The position numbers were made by a program, and so were the translations under genes. A stretch of 64,000 nucleotides of DNA from NCBI RefSeq assembly GCF_013393345.1, contig NZ_QJRF01000077.1, positions 159,129 through 223,128 of the forward strand, in the 5' to 3' direction. This DNA is from Pseudomonas taiwanensis (GTDB lineage: Bacteria; Pseudomonadota; Gammaproteobacteria; Pseudomonadales; Pseudomonadaceae). The notes below the pieces were generated by a model. That model was not told where the DNA came from. It did not search any database and saw only the letters and a program-made list of their open reading frames with translations. Below, one piece after another: positions 25,318-34,194 of this stretch. Each line of letters opens with the position of its first letter. Within the stretch, counting starts at the first letter, position 1.

Positions 25318-26505
25318 GTGAGCACTATCGACTACCCGATCTACGACTGCGACCAGCATTACTACGAAACACCGGACGCCTTCCTGCGCCACCTGCCCAA
25401 GCAGTTCCGCAACGACTTCCAGTACGTACAGATCAACGGCCGCACCAAACTGGCGGTGGGCGGCGTGATCTCCGACTACATCCCCAACCCGACCTTCGAG
25501 TATGTCGCCGATATCGGTTCCCACGAGGGCTGGTACCGCGGCAACAACCCCAAGGGACTATCCCTGCGCGAGTACGGCGGCGCCCCGATTCCCTCTCGCC
25601 CCGCTTTTCACAACGGTGCCGAGCACCTAAAAGTGATGGACCAGGAGGGCATCCACGCGGCCATCATTCTGCCGACTCTGGCCTCGGTCATCGAGGAACG
25701 CCTGGAGCACAAGCCGGAAGCCATCCAAGCGCTGTTCCACTCGCTCAACCAGTGGGTCGCCGAGGAATACGGTTTCGGCAACGGCCGCCAGTTCCCGGCT
25801 GGCGCCATCAACCTGTCTGACTGCGAAACCGCCTGCAAGGAACTGGACTTCTTGCTCGCCGCCGGCGCCCGCTGCGTGCTGATCCGCCCCGCTCCGGTGG
25901 CCGGTATCCGTGGCAGCCGCTCCCACGGTTTCAAGGAGTTCGACCCATTCTGGGCGCGCATCAACGAGTCGAAGATCTTCGTCATCCACCACGTCTCCGA
26001 CTCCGGCTACAACCGCATCTACCGCTGGTGGACCGCCGGTGGCCAGGGCGAATTCCGCCCGTTCGAAAAGGATCCGTTCAACGAGATGCTCGACTGGATG
26101 GGCCGGCCGATCGCCGACTCGCTGTCGGCACTGGTCTGCCATGGCGTGTTCGACCGCTTCCCCGACGTACGCGTGGCGGTGCTAGAGAATGGCTCGGCGT
26201 GGCTGGAGCCGCTGCTCAAGCGCTTCGAGCACGTCTATTCGAAGATGCCCAAATCGTTCAAGCGCGACCCGGTGGAGAGCTTCCGCGAACACGTGTTCCT
26301 GGCGCCCTTCTACGAGGACCCGGTGGACAAGGTAATCGAACTGCTCGGCGCCGATCGCGTGCTATTCGGCAGCGACTGGCCGCACCCGGAGGGCCTCAAG
26401 CGCCCGCTGGACTTCTTCAAGGACATCGCGAACCTGTCCGACGCCGATACCAAGAAGATCATGCACAGCAACCTCAAGGGCCTGCTCGAAGGCGCCCGCG
26501 ACTGA
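25318..26505 (+). CDS. Amidohydrolase_2 / ACMSD-like metal hydrolase, subfamily A (copy 2)
   Basis: 395 residues, highly similar along its whole length to the protein at 11628: YDCDQHYYETPDAF, NGRTKLAVGGVISDYIPNPTF, VIHHVSDSGYN, LVCHGVFDRFPDVRV and FGSDWPHPEG. The likely metal ligands are the Asp/His of DCDQH, the His of IHHVSD and the Asp of SDWPH. The start is GTG with GAGGA 7 nt upstream. It heads a three-gene unit with a second, divergent-sequence amidohydrolase (30-nt gap) and a PF10118 protein. C-C or C-N bond hydrolysis or decarboxylation is possible. Confidence 0.85.
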   Translation: MSTIDYPIYDCDQHYYETPDAFLRHLPKQFRNDFQYVQINGRTKLAVGGVISDYIPNPTFEYVADIGSHEGWYRGNNPKGLSLREYGGAPIPSRPAFHNGAEHLKVMDQEGIHAAIILPTLASVIEERLEHKPEAIQALFHSLNQWVAEEYGFGNGRQFPAGAINLSDCETACKELDFLLAAGARCVLIRPAPVAGIRGSRSHGFKEFDPFWARINESKIFVIHHVSDSGYNRIYRWWTAGGQGEFRPFEKDPFNEMLDWMGRPIADSLSALVCHGVFDRFPDVRVAVLENGSAWLEPLLKRFEHVYSKMPKSFKRDPVESFREHVFLAPFYEDPVDKVIELLGADRVLFGSDWPHPEGLKRPLDFFKDIANLSDADTKKIMHSNLKGLLEGARD

Positions 26506-26535
26506 GTCCAGCGACAACAACAAGAGGGTACGACC

Positions 26536-27822
26536 ATGGACATGAACGATCTCATTCTGATCAGCGTCGATGATCACGTCATCGAACCGCCGAACCTGTT
26601 CGACAAGCACCTGCCGGCCAAGTACAGGGATGTCGCGCCGCGCCTGGTGACCGACGACAAAGGCGCCGATACCTGGGTCTACGACGGCCAGGTGATCCCT
26701 AACTTCGGCCTCAACGCCGTGGTCGGCCGCCCGCCGGAAGAGTACGGCATGGAACCGACCGCCTACAGCCAGATCCGCCGTGGCACTTTCGACGTGGCCA
26801 AGCGCGTGGAGGACATGAACGCCGATGGTGTGCTGGCCTCGATTTGCTTCCCGACCTTCCCGCACTTCGCCGGTAACCGGCTGATCGCCTCCAGCGACAA
26901 GCAGGCCGCTCTGGCCATCGTGCAAGCCTACAACGACTGGCATATCGACGAGTGGTGCGCCGCCGCCCCTGGCCGCTTCATCCCGCTGGCGATCCTTCCG
27001 TTGTGGGACGTTCAGGCCTGCGTGGCCGAGCTCAAGCGCGTGGCGGCCAAGGGCTGCCGCACCGTGACCTTCCCGGATAACCCAGCGGCCGTCGGCCTGC
27101 CGAGCATCCACCTGGGCTACTGGGACCCGCTGTGGCAGGCGGCCGTCGAGGAGCGCATCGTCATCAGCAGCCACATCGGCTCCGGCAATCAGGCGCCGCA
27201 CTCGTCGATGGACTCGCCGATCGACGCCTGGATCGTGACCATGCCCATGGCCATCTCCGGGGCCGCTGCCGACTGGCTGTTCTCGCCGGTGTTCAAGAAG
27301 TTCCCCGATCTGCGGCTGTCGCTGGCCGAGGGTGGAATCGGCTGGATTCCCTACCTATTGGAACGCGCCGATTTCGTCTACAAGCACCACCATGCCTGGA
27401 CCAACGCCGACTTCGGCGAGTTGCTACCCAGCGAACTGTTCAAGCGCAATGTGCTGACCTGCTTCATCGACGACCAGTTCGGCCTGCACAGCACCGACTT
27501 CCTGAACATGGACATGGTTGCCTGGGAGTGCGACTACCCGCATTCGGACTGCGTCTGGCCGAATTCGCCGGAAACCGTCTGGGGGGCAATCAAGCACCTG
27601 CCCAAGGAGATGATCGACAAGACCACCCACCTCAACGCGATGCGCGAGTTCCGCTTCGACCCGTTCGCCATCCTCGGCCGCGAGAACTGCACCGTGGGTG
27701 CCCTGCGCGCCCAGGCCAGGCACGTCAACGTGACGCCGGTTCGCGGCATGGGCGGACACAACCCGTCGAACCGCCATGGCCACCCGGTCACCTCCGGTGA
27801 AGTGGTCAAGCTATTCGCCTGA
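26536..27822 (+). CDS. Amidohydrolase_2 / ACMSD-like metal hydrolase, subfamily B (copy 1)
   Basis: A 428-residue PF04909 protein of a second subfamily: ISVDDHVIEPPNLFDKHLP at the N-terminus, SICFPTFPHFAGN, AYNDWHIDEWC, VISSHIGSGNQAPHSS, SLAEGGIGWIPYLLERADFVYKHH and ECDYPHSDCVWPNS near the C-terminal metal Asp. It is similar throughout to the 444-residue protein at 48279 and only distantly to subfamily A. GAGGG lies 7 nt before ATG. Tandem placement with a subfamily A gene suggests they act on successive intermediates or form a mixed complex; this is inference. Confidence 0.85.
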   Translation: MDMNDLILISVDDHVIEPPNLFDKHLPAKYRDVAPRLVTDDKGADTWVYDGQVIPNFGLNAVVGRPPEEYGMEPTAYSQIRRGTFDVAKRVEDMNADGVLASICFPTFPHFAGNRLIASSDKQAALAIVQAYNDWHIDEWCAAAPGRFIPLAILPLWDVQACVAELKRVAAKGCRTVTFPDNPAAVGLPSIHLGYWDPLWQAAVEERIVISSHIGSGNQAPHSSMDSPIDAWIVTMPMAISGAAADWLFSPVFKKFPDLRLSLAEGGIGWIPYLLERADFVYKHHHAWTNADFGELLPSELFKRNVLTCFIDDQFGLHSTDFLNMDMVAWECDYPHSDCVWPNSPETVWGAIKHLPKEMIDKTTHLNAMREFRFDPFAILGRENCTVGALRAQARHVNVTPVRGMGGHNPSNRHGHPVTSGEVVKLFA

Positions 27823-27898
27823 CCGCCCCGGCCTGGGCGCTAGCCATGCGTCCAGGCCGTTTGCCTTTGCTCCCGAAAACCATCCGCAAGGAGATTCC

Positions 27899-28705
27899 AT
27901 GCGCGTTCGCAGCCCCACAATCGATTTCGCCAACGTGCGCCCCGACTGGGCGCCGAACCGCGAGTTCGCCCAGTACTACAACGCCGCATCCACCGTACCC
28001 GCCCACATCGAACCCTTCCTGGTAAAGGTGATGATGCGCGCCCGCGACGAACTGGCTTCTCGGCCTGGCCAGCAGCGCCTGCTGGAGGAGGTGGACATCT
28101 TCATCAAACAGGAGGTGCAGCACTGCAAGCGCCACCTAGCCTTCAACCAGCGCCTGTACGACAGCGGCTACGCCGGCATATGCAAGCTGGAGGCCCCCTA
28201 CGAGGCCGACTATCGGCGCTGGCTGAAAGACAAGCCGCTACGTTTCCTCCTGGCCTACTCCGAAGGCTTCGAGGCCATGGGCTCGTCCAGTGCCGAAGTG
28301 TTTTTCACCGACCTGGACGATTACCTGGAAGGTGCCGATGAAAGCGCTGTGACCCTGTGGAAATGGCACCTAGCCGAGGAATTCGAGCACCGCAGCGTCT
28401 GCTACGACGTGTACAAGGCACTCTACGGACACGGCCTGCGCGGCTACCTGTACCGCCTGTATGGCTTCATCTACGCGATTGCCCACATCGGCCGGCACGT
28501 CAAACGGATCAATGCCTACCTGCTCGAGCAGGACCGCTGCAACCTATCGGAGGCAGACCACGCCGCCTCGGTCGAGCGCGAGCGAGTGGTCAAGCGGCAC
28601 CTCGCCAGGGCCAGTCTGCCCCGCCTGCTCAAGGTGTTCTCGCCACTCTACGACCCGGCCCTCAAGAAGGCTCCTGCAGGTATGGCGCGGTATCTGAACC
28701 TCTGA
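27899..28705 (+). CDS. PF10118-type predicted metal-dependent hydrolase (ferritin-like helical)
   Basis: A 268-residue all-helical protein starting IDFANVRPDWAPNREFAQYYNAAS, with FIKQEVQHCKRHLAFNQRLY, LAYSEGFEAMGSS and WHLAEEFEHRSVCYDVY. The spaced E-x2-H and E-x2-H-R motifs match the COG3687 family of putative di-metal proteins, whose reaction is not established. AAGGAG lies 5 nt before the ATG; the longer frame from 27776 overlaps the amidohydrolase gene and is rejected. Last gene of the amidohydrolase operon (76-nt gap). A redox or hydrolytic partner of the amidohydrolases is possible. Confidence 0.82.
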   Translation: MRVRSPTIDFANVRPDWAPNREFAQYYNAASTVPAHIEPFLVKVMMRARDELASRPGQQRLLEEVDIFIKQEVQHCKRHLAFNQRLYDSGYAGICKLEAPYEADYRRWLKDKPLRFLLAYSEGFEAMGSSSAEVFFTDLDDYLEGADESAVTLWKWHLAEEFEHRSVCYDVYKALYGHGLRGYLYRLYGFIYAIAHIGRHVKRINAYLLEQDRCNLSEADHAASVERERVVKRHLARASLPRLLKVFSPLYDPALKKAPAGMARYLNL

Positions 28706-28759
28706 GGCGGACTTGCTCAGGCTGCTTTTGCTTCCATCGCCTCATAGCCCAGATGAAAT

Positions 28760-28788
28760 CCGGAGAGCAGGGCCAGTTTGCCCTCCGG
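28760..28788. terminator. Weak hairpin between convergent genes
   Basis: Stem segments CCGGA/TCCGG and GGGC/GCCC in the 127-bp gap between the PF10118 gene and the convergent MFS gene. There is no T-tract. Otherwise the gap shows nothing recognisable. Confidence 0.3.
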
Positions 28789-28832
28789 CATTCGTCGAAA
28801 CCACGAGCTTCCCTTTTCTCGCGCCTATATGT

Positions 28833-30425
28833 TCAGGAATCGCTGCGCGGCAAGGGCTCGCTGAGGTAATGGGAAACCCGAGGAGCCTCACTGCCCACGT
28901 GCAGCGCGCGAACGCTCTCCTCCGCCTCCCGGTCAGCCAGTGTGGCGCGGGTTTGCTGCCGCAGGTAGTCCGACCAGGAGTCCACCATGAAGCGTTCCAT
29001 GTACCAGGCCGGACGCTCCAGCTCGCGGTAGACGCGCCAGAAACTTGCGCCGTCTCGACGACGGTTGAGGCCCATCGCATGGATACGGCGGAGGAACTCC
29101 GTGCGTTCTTCAAGACGGATCTGGTAGGCGATCTGAACGGTCACCGGGCCGTCCTGAGGTTGCAGCTCGGCGAAGGAAAAGGCCGGCATCTCGTGGCTGG
29201 AAGGCGTCACCTCGGCCTCATCTCCCAAGCGAGCACGATAGCGGCGCATGACCAGCAGTGACACCACCACCATCAGGGACGCCACAAGCAGCGCATCGGG
29301 GGTGCCGATCCGAGTTGCCACTGCCCCCCAGGCGGCTCCGCCTATGGCCAGGGAGCCCTGGAACACAAGCATGTAGATGGCCACGGAGCGAGCACGGATC
29401 CAGGGCGGAACAGTGGACTGGATCGCCACCAGGTTAATCGTGCCGACACACAGCCAACCGATCCCGGCGAAGAAGAGCGCCACGCACTGAACCATCGTAC
29501 TCGGCACCTCGGCCACCACGAGCATTCCCAGCGCATAGACAAGGCTGGCGATCAACACCATGCGGTTGATTTCCAGATGTGCCCGCAACATAGGCAGAAC
29601 CAAGGCCCCGCACATGGTGCCGACACCAATACTGCCCAACAGCAGGCCGTAGCTCCCTGCACCGCCGGACTCGCTGGCAACTACCGGCAGCAATGCCCAG
29701 AGCCCACTCCCCGCGCCGACGAAGGCAATAGTGCGCAGGCACTGGGTGCGTACCACCTCCGAGTAACGCGCATAGCGCAGAGCACCACGCAATCCGGCCC
29801 AGAGGGTCTCCGCGGGCATCGAGGCATCTTCGGAAGGGCGGCGCATGCATGCCACCACCAGCACCGAGCACGCCAGCAACAATGTGCAGATGATGAACAC
29901 GCTGACGATGCCTGAAGCCGCCATCACCCCGCCGGCCAACGCGGGCCCCACCGCCCTGGCAGAGCTGTAGGAGACCGAGGACAGCGCCAGGGCCGAGGCC
30001 ATGAAGGCCCGCGGCACCGCTTCAGCCTGAGTGGTGTACCAGGCCGGTCCCTGCAGAGCGAAGCCGATACCGAAGGCGAAGGTCAGCGCCAGCAGCGACC
30101 AGGGGCCGATCATCCCGGTGATGCAGAAACCCACCAGCGTCAACGCCGCCAGCAGCATCCCGGCATGGGTCAGCAGCAGATAGCGACGCCGATCGAAGAT
30201 ATCCGCGAAGACTCCACCCGGGAGGCCAAAGAAGAAGGACGGCAGGCTGATGGCGGTCTGCACCAGCGCCACCAGCATCGGCGAGCTGCTCAGGGACACC
30301 ATCAGCCAGGCCGCGCCGACGTTCTGCATCCAGATCGCCAGGTTCATCGCCAAGGCACCCAGCCATAGCCAGCGAAAGGCAGGAAAGCGCAAGGGCGCCC
30401 AGAGGGAGTTCGAGCTGTCGGTCAT
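28833..30425 (-). CDS. MFS transporter with C-terminal dimeric alpha/beta-barrel-like domain
   Basis: 530 residues. Residues 1-410 form an MFS_3/EntS-type 12-helix exporter (WAPLRFPAFRWLWLGALAMN at the start, the GLPGGVFADIFDRRR loop after TM2). Residues about 425-530 form a soluble domain (VTVQIAYQIRLEERTEFLRRIHAM...GASFWRVYRELERPAWYMERFMVDSWSDYLRQ) resembling antibiotic-biosynthesis-monooxygenase/NIPSNAP-like ferredoxin folds. This fused architecture occurs in some proteobacterial transporters; the role of the tail is unknown. It is divergent from the DUF35 operon, with two recurrent operators between them. Confidence 0.83.
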   Translation of the reverse strand: MTDSSNSLWAPLRFPAFRWLWLGALAMNLAIWMQNVGAAWLMVSLSSSPMLVALVQTAISLPSFFFGLPGGVFADIFDRRRYLLLTHAGMLLAALTLVGFCITGMIGPWSLLALTFAFGIGFALQGPAWYTTQAEAVPRAFMASALALSSVSYSSARAVGPALAGGVMAASGIVSVFIICTLLLACSVLVVACMRRPSEDASMPAETLWAGLRGALRYARYSEVVRTQCLRTIAFVGAGSGLWALLPVVASESGGAGSYGLLLGSIGVGTMCGALVLPMLRAHLEINRMVLIASLVYALGMLVVAEVPSTMVQCVALFFAGIGWLCVGTINLVAIQSTVPPWIRARSVAIYMLVFQGSLAIGGAAWGAVATRIGTPDALLVASLMVVVSLLVMRRYRARLGDEAEVTPSSHEMPAFSFAELQPQDGPVTVQIAYQIRLEERTEFLRRIHAMGLNRRRDGASFWRVYRELERPAWYMERFMVDSWSDYLRQQTRATLADREAEESVRALHVGSEAPRVSHYLSEPLPRSDS

Positions 30426-30488
30426 CAGGTTTTCCGTATCTGCGAAAGCGGCCTCGGCTTGACTCGCCGTTTGAATGCCCGCATATTC

Positions 30489-30511
30489 AAAACTAACTGA
30501 TCGCCAGTTTT
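30489..30511. promoter_or_regulatory. Recurrent 23-bp operator, site 7
   Basis: Left half AAAACTAAC, spacer TGATC, right half GCCAGTTTT; AAAACT/AGTTTT arms are perfect at the N11 spacing shared by all sites. It lies 64 bp upstream of the MFS start at 30425. Confidence 0.55.
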
Positions 30512-30560
30512 TACCTAAAGCAATGCCTAGTCAACAAGGGCATAAAGGGCGAGCAGAAGA

Positions 30561-30583
30561 ATCAATGACAACCAGACAGTTTT
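30561..30583. promoter_or_regulatory. Recurrent 23-bp operator, site 8
   Basis: Left half ATCAATGAC, spacer AACCA, right half GACAGTTTT. It lies 45 bp upstream of the DUF35 gene and 72 bp from site 7, so each divergent promoter has its own copy, as at 11506/11573. Confidence 0.55.
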
Positions 30584-30627
30584 AATCCGGCGCCCCAGCT
30601 CCAGGCGCCCATCAGGGATTGCACACC

Positions 30628-30996
30628 ATGGCCCTATGCCCCGATCTCGATTTCCAAGGGTTCCTCAAGCAGGGGCGATTCATGCTCCAGCGCAGCCGAT
30701 CCAGTCAGCGTCACTTTTTCTATCCGCGAGTACTGGAACCCGGAACCGGAGCCACTGACCTTGAATGGGTGGAGGCCTCGGGCCTGGGCACGGTCTATGC
30801 GGTCACCGTGGTGCGCCCCAAGCCTCCGACCGAGCCGTACACCGTCGCCCTGGTCGACCTGGATGAAGGCCCGCGCCTGATGTCCCGGGTCGAGGGTCTT
30901 CCTGCCGAGCAGGTAAGCATCGGCATGCGGGTCAAGGCGCGCATCAGCGCCGAGCCCGAACAGTTCTTCGTCGTTTTCGACCCCCACAGCAACTAG
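30628..30996 (+). CDS. DUF35-type OB-fold protein without zinc ribbon
   Basis: A 122-residue protein with the DUF35 layout: an N-terminal helix (PDLDFQGFLKQGRFMLQRSRSSQRHFFYPRV) followed by an OB fold (LEWVEASGLGTVYAVTVVRPKP...VGLPAEQVSIGMRVKAR-like strands). Such proteins partner SCPx-type thiolases or MaoC enzymes and bind acyl-CoA. The four cysteines of the usual rubredoxin-like ribbon are absent: RSRSSQRH stands where CxxC is expected and EPGTGAT where CPxC is expected. ATG 30628 is used; a TTG at 30619 is less likely. First gene of a five-gene operon; the likely thiolase partner is encoded at 36423. Confidence 0.82.
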   Translation: MALCPDLDFQGFLKQGRFMLQRSRSSQRHFFYPRVLEPGTGATDLEWVEASGLGTVYAVTVVRPKPPTEPYTVALVDLDEGPRLMSRVEGLPAEQVSIGMRVKARISAEPEQFFVVFDPHSN

Positions 30997-31005
30997 GCGA
31001 ACATC

Positions 31006-31785
31006 ATGGCCAACAAGAATCCGATGTCCCTCCAGGGACGCACCATCATCATCACCGGCGCCGGGCAAGGCATCGGCCTGGGCATCGCCCGCCTGGCCAT
31101 CGAGCTGGGCGGCAATGTGGCGGCGGTGGACCTCAATGCCGAAGCACTGCAAGCAGCGGCCGATGATCTGGGCGAGCACTACCTGCCGCTGGCCGGCAGT
31201 GTGGCCGACGCCGATTTCGTTCAGGGTGCCGTAGAGCAGGCCATCGCCCGATTCGGAGCGGTCCACGGCCTGGTCAACAATGCCGGTATCGGCCGCCCGG
31301 CGATGATCGAGAAAATGACCCTGGAGCAATGGCAACTGGTGCTGGATGTGCACCTCACCGGCTCCTTCCTCTTCACCCAGGCCGTCGGCCGCCACCTGCT
31401 GGAACGCAGCAAAGCGGGCGACAAAGCTCCCGGCTCCATCGTTTTCATCTCCTCCGACGCCGGACGCCGGGGCAGCCTGGGACAGATCAACTACTCGGCA
31501 GCCAAATCCGGGATGTTCGGCATGGCCATGACCGCCGCCCGCGAATGGGCCAAGTACGGCGTCCGCGCCAACGCCGTGTGCTTCGGCATGGTGGAAACCG
31601 CCATGACCGAGAAGGTGCGCAACGATCCGCGCTTCCTCGACACCTACCTGCAGCAGATCGCCCTGGGCCGTTTTGCTTCTCCTGAAGAAGTATCGGTACC
31701 GGTCTGCTTCCTGCTCTCCGAGGGCGCTTCCTACATCACCGGCCAGGTCCTTTCGGTCAATGGCGGGTACACCATCGCGGTATGA
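31006..31785 (+). CDS. Short-chain dehydrogenase/reductase
   Basis: A 259-residue classical SDR: TGAGQGIGLGIA near residue 16, VNNAGIG, Ser in FISSDAG, YSAAK catalytic pair, LSVNGGYTI C-terminus. The central loop is slightly long (LLERSKAGDKAPGSIVF). It follows the DUF35 gene by 9 nt, and its stop overlaps the CoA-transferase start in ATGA. A 3-hydroxyacyl-CoA or ring-alcohol dehydrogenase role fits the operon. Confidence 0.88.
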   Translation: MANKNPMSLQGRTIIITGAGQGIGLGIARLAIELGGNVAAVDLNAEALQAAADDLGEHYLPLAGSVADADFVQGAVEQAIARFGAVHGLVNNAGIGRPAMIEKMTLEQWQLVLDVHLTGSFLFTQAVGRHLLERSKAGDKAPGSIVFISSDAGRRGSLGQINYSAAKSGMFGMAMTAAREWAKYGVRANAVCFGMVETAMTEKVRNDPRFLDTYLQQIALGRFASPEEVSVPVCFLLSEGASYITGQVLSVNGGYTIAV

Positions 31786-33023
31786 CCATGAACGACATCT
31801 CCCCTGAAGTACTCGGCGGTATCCGCATTCTCGACATGACCCGAGTGATCGCCGGCCCCTACGCCGGGCAGATCCTCGCCGACCTTGGCGCCGAGGTAAT
31901 CAAAGTCGAGCGCCAAGGCGAAGGCGACGACATCCGCCGCATCGGCCCGCCCTGGATCAAGGGCACCGAGAACCAGCCGCACCAGGAATCCACCTACAGC
32001 CAGGCGGCCAACCGCAACAAGCGCTCCATCACGGTGGACTTTGCCCAGCCTGAAGGGGCCGAGTTGATCCGACAGCTGGTGGCCAACTGCGATGTTCTGC
32101 TGGAGAACTATCGCACCGGCACCCTGGCCAAGTACGGCCTGGGTTACGAGGACCTGCGCAAGATCAACCCGCGCCTGATCTACTGTTCCATCACCGGCTT
32201 CGGCCAGACCGGCCCCTACGCCAACCGCTCGGGCTACGACTACCTGATCCAGGCCATGGCCGGGGTGATGTCGGTCACCGGCCACCGCGAAGGCGAGTCA
32301 GGTGACGGGCCGATGCGTGTGGGCATTCCGGTGGCGGACATCTGCGCCGGCCTCTATGCTGCCATCGGCGTGCTCGGCGCGCTGAATCACCGCAACAGCA
32401 GCGGCGAAGGCCAGCATATCGACGTGTCGCTGTTCGACGCCCAGGTCGCCACCCTGCTCAACACCTTTTCCGCCTGGTTCAACGGTGGGAAGGAACTGGG
32501 CAGGACCGGCAACGATCACCCTAGTGCCTCGCCCTATGGGGTCTACCCAGTGGATGACGGCTTCATCCTGGTGGCCACATTCAACGATCGCGAGTTTGTC
32601 CGTCTGGCCAAGGCGGTAGGCCGCGAGGACTGGATCGAAGACCCGCGCTTTGCAAAGAACGGCGCCCGAGTGGCCAACCGCCGCGAACTTTCACAGCAAC
32701 TCACGGAGGCGCTGCGGGGACGAACCAAGGCCGAGTGGATCGAGCACCTGAACGCCAACACCGTGTCCTGCGGCCCGATCAACGGCATGCAGGATCTTGA
32801 GCTGGATCCCCATGTGATCGATCGGGAAATGATCATTGCCCAGGAGCATCCGCTGAACGGCACCGTTCGCTCGGCAGCAAGCCCGATGCGCTTCTCCGCC
32901 ACCCCCGTGCGCTACAAGCTGGCACCACCGGCCATTGGCGAACACACCGACGCAGTCCTGGGCGAATGGTTGGGCCTCTCGGCCGAGCACATCGCCAAAC
33001 TGCGCCAGCGCAACGTCATTTGA
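31782..33023 (+). CDS. Class III CoA-transferase (CaiB/BaiF family)
   Basis: 413 residues with the full family III fold: N-terminal LGGIRILDMTRVIAGPYAGQILADLGAEVIKVE, the catalytic Asp153 in GYDYLIQAMAG, and the C-terminal RNVI typical of BaiF-like members. These enzymes move CoA between carboxylates through an aspartyl-CoA thioester intermediate, saving ATP. The start overlaps the SDR stop by 4 nt; a second ATG at 31788 is possible. It could activate an acid substrate with CoA from a pathway product, complementing the ATP-dependent ligase at 3390. Confidence 0.92.
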   Translation: MTMNDISPEVLGGIRILDMTRVIAGPYAGQILADLGAEVIKVERQGEGDDIRRIGPPWIKGTENQPHQESTYSQAANRNKRSITVDFAQPEGAELIRQLVANCDVLLENYRTGTLAKYGLGYEDLRKINPRLIYCSITGFGQTGPYANRSGYDYLIQAMAGVMSVTGHREGESGDGPMRVGIPVADICAGLYAAIGVLGALNHRNSSGEGQHIDVSLFDAQVATLLNTFSAWFNGGKELGRTGNDHPSASPYGVYPVDDGFILVATFNDREFVRLAKAVGREDWIEDPRFAKNGARVANRRELSQQLTEALRGRTKAEWIEHLNANTVSCGPINGMQDLELDPHVIDREMIIAQEHPLNGTVRSAASPMRFSATPVRYKLAPPAIGEHTDAVLGEWLGLSAEHIAKLRQRNVI

Positions 33024-33033
33024 GGGACCTGCC

Positions 33034-34194
33034 GTGACATCCGCATTCAGTTTCAAGCCCCTGCAACTGCCCTCCTCCCTCGAACCCTTGCGCCAGGAAG
33101 CCCGTAACTTCCTGACCGAAGCAGCGAAGGACTGGTCCGGTTGGAAGGTCGGCCATTCCTGGACTGGCTTCGACCGCGATTTCAGCCGCGAAGTCGGCAA
33201 ACGTGGCTGGATCGGCATGACTTGGCCGAAAGCCTATGGCGGCCATGAGCGTTCCGGCCTGGAGCGCTATGTGGTGGTGGAAGAGATGCTCGCAGTGGGC
33301 GCCCCCCTGGGCGCCCACTGGTTCGGCGATCGCCAGAGCGGTCCGTTGTTACTGCGCCTGGGTACCGAGGCTCAACGCCAGCGTTTTCTGCCACTGATCG
33401 CACGAGGCGAGGCTTCATTCTGCATCGGTCTCAGCGAGCCGGACTCGGGTTCCGACCTGGCTTCCCTGCGCTCCCGCGCCACGCGCGTGGAGGGCGGCTG
33501 GCGTCTGAATGGCCGCAAAGTGTGGACCACCAATGCGCACCTCTGCGACTTCATGATCGGTCTGTTCCGCAGTGGCGGCCAGGCCGACGCCGAGAAGCAC
33601 AAGGGCCTGTCGCAGTTCCTCATCGACATGAGCGCTTCCGGCATCGAAGTCCGACCGATTCACGACCTGACAGGCGAGGCCCATTTCAACGAAGTGACCT
33701 TCGATAACGTCTTCGTTCCCGACGATATGCTGGTCGGCCGCGAGGGCGATGGCTGGGCGCAGGCCAGTGGTGAACTGGCCTTCGAGCGCAGCCAGCCGGA
33801 CCGCTACATGAGTTCATTCCCCCTGCTACCACTGACCATCGATGCGCTGCGCCATGCAGGCACCGACGACCGTCTCGCCTCCCGACGGCTGGGCGAAGCA
33901 GTCGCCGAGTTGGCTGTGCTGCGGGAAATGTCCCTTTCTATAGTCGGACAATTGCAGGAAGGCCATTCTCCCGCCAAGGAAGCCGCGCTGGTCAAAGACC
34001 TCGGCAACCTCCATGAGCAGCGGATGCCGGACCTGGTCCGCGAGCTGCTGGACTGCCCGTCCAGCATCGCCGCCGACGACCGACTCAGCGAACTCCAGGC
34101 ATTCCTGGTGCAGAACGTGCCCTCCTTCTCCCTGCGCGGCGGCACCCGGGAAATCCTGCGCGGCATCATCGCCAAGGGGCTAGGACTGAAATGA
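33034..34194 (+). CDS. Acyl-CoA dehydrogenase, large-type subunit (heteromeric pair, first)
   Basis: 386 residues with the ACAD fold: WIGMTWPKAYGGHERSGLERYVVVEEM, the FAD segment FCIGLSEPDSGSDLASL, RLNGRKVWTTNAH, and C-terminal RGGTREILRGIIAKGLGL. The start is GTG 33034 with GAGGG 7 nt upstream; the longer frame overlaps the CoA-transferase gene. It overlaps the next ACAD gene by 4 nt. Paired ACAD genes of this kind (as in actinobacterial and proteobacterial steroid side-chain degradation) make alpha2beta2 enzymes with unusually large substrate pockets; by analogy this pair may oxidise a bulky acyl-CoA. Confidence 0.88.
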   Translation: MTSAFSFKPLQLPSSLEPLRQEARNFLTEAAKDWSGWKVGHSWTGFDRDFSREVGKRGWIGMTWPKAYGGHERSGLERYVVVEEMLAVGAPLGAHWFGDRQSGPLLLRLGTEAQRQRFLPLIARGEASFCIGLSEPDSGSDLASLRSRATRVEGGWRLNGRKVWTTNAHLCDFMIGLFRSGGQADAEKHKGLSQFLIDMSASGIEVRPIHDLTGEAHFNEVTFDNVFVPDDMLVGREGDGWAQASGELAFERSQPDRYMSSFPLLPLTIDALRHAGTDDRLASRRLGEAVAELAVLREMSLSIVGQLQEGHSPAKEAALVKDLGNLHEQRMPDLVRELLDCPSSIAADDRLSELQAFLVQNVPSFSLRGGTREILRGIIAKGLGLK

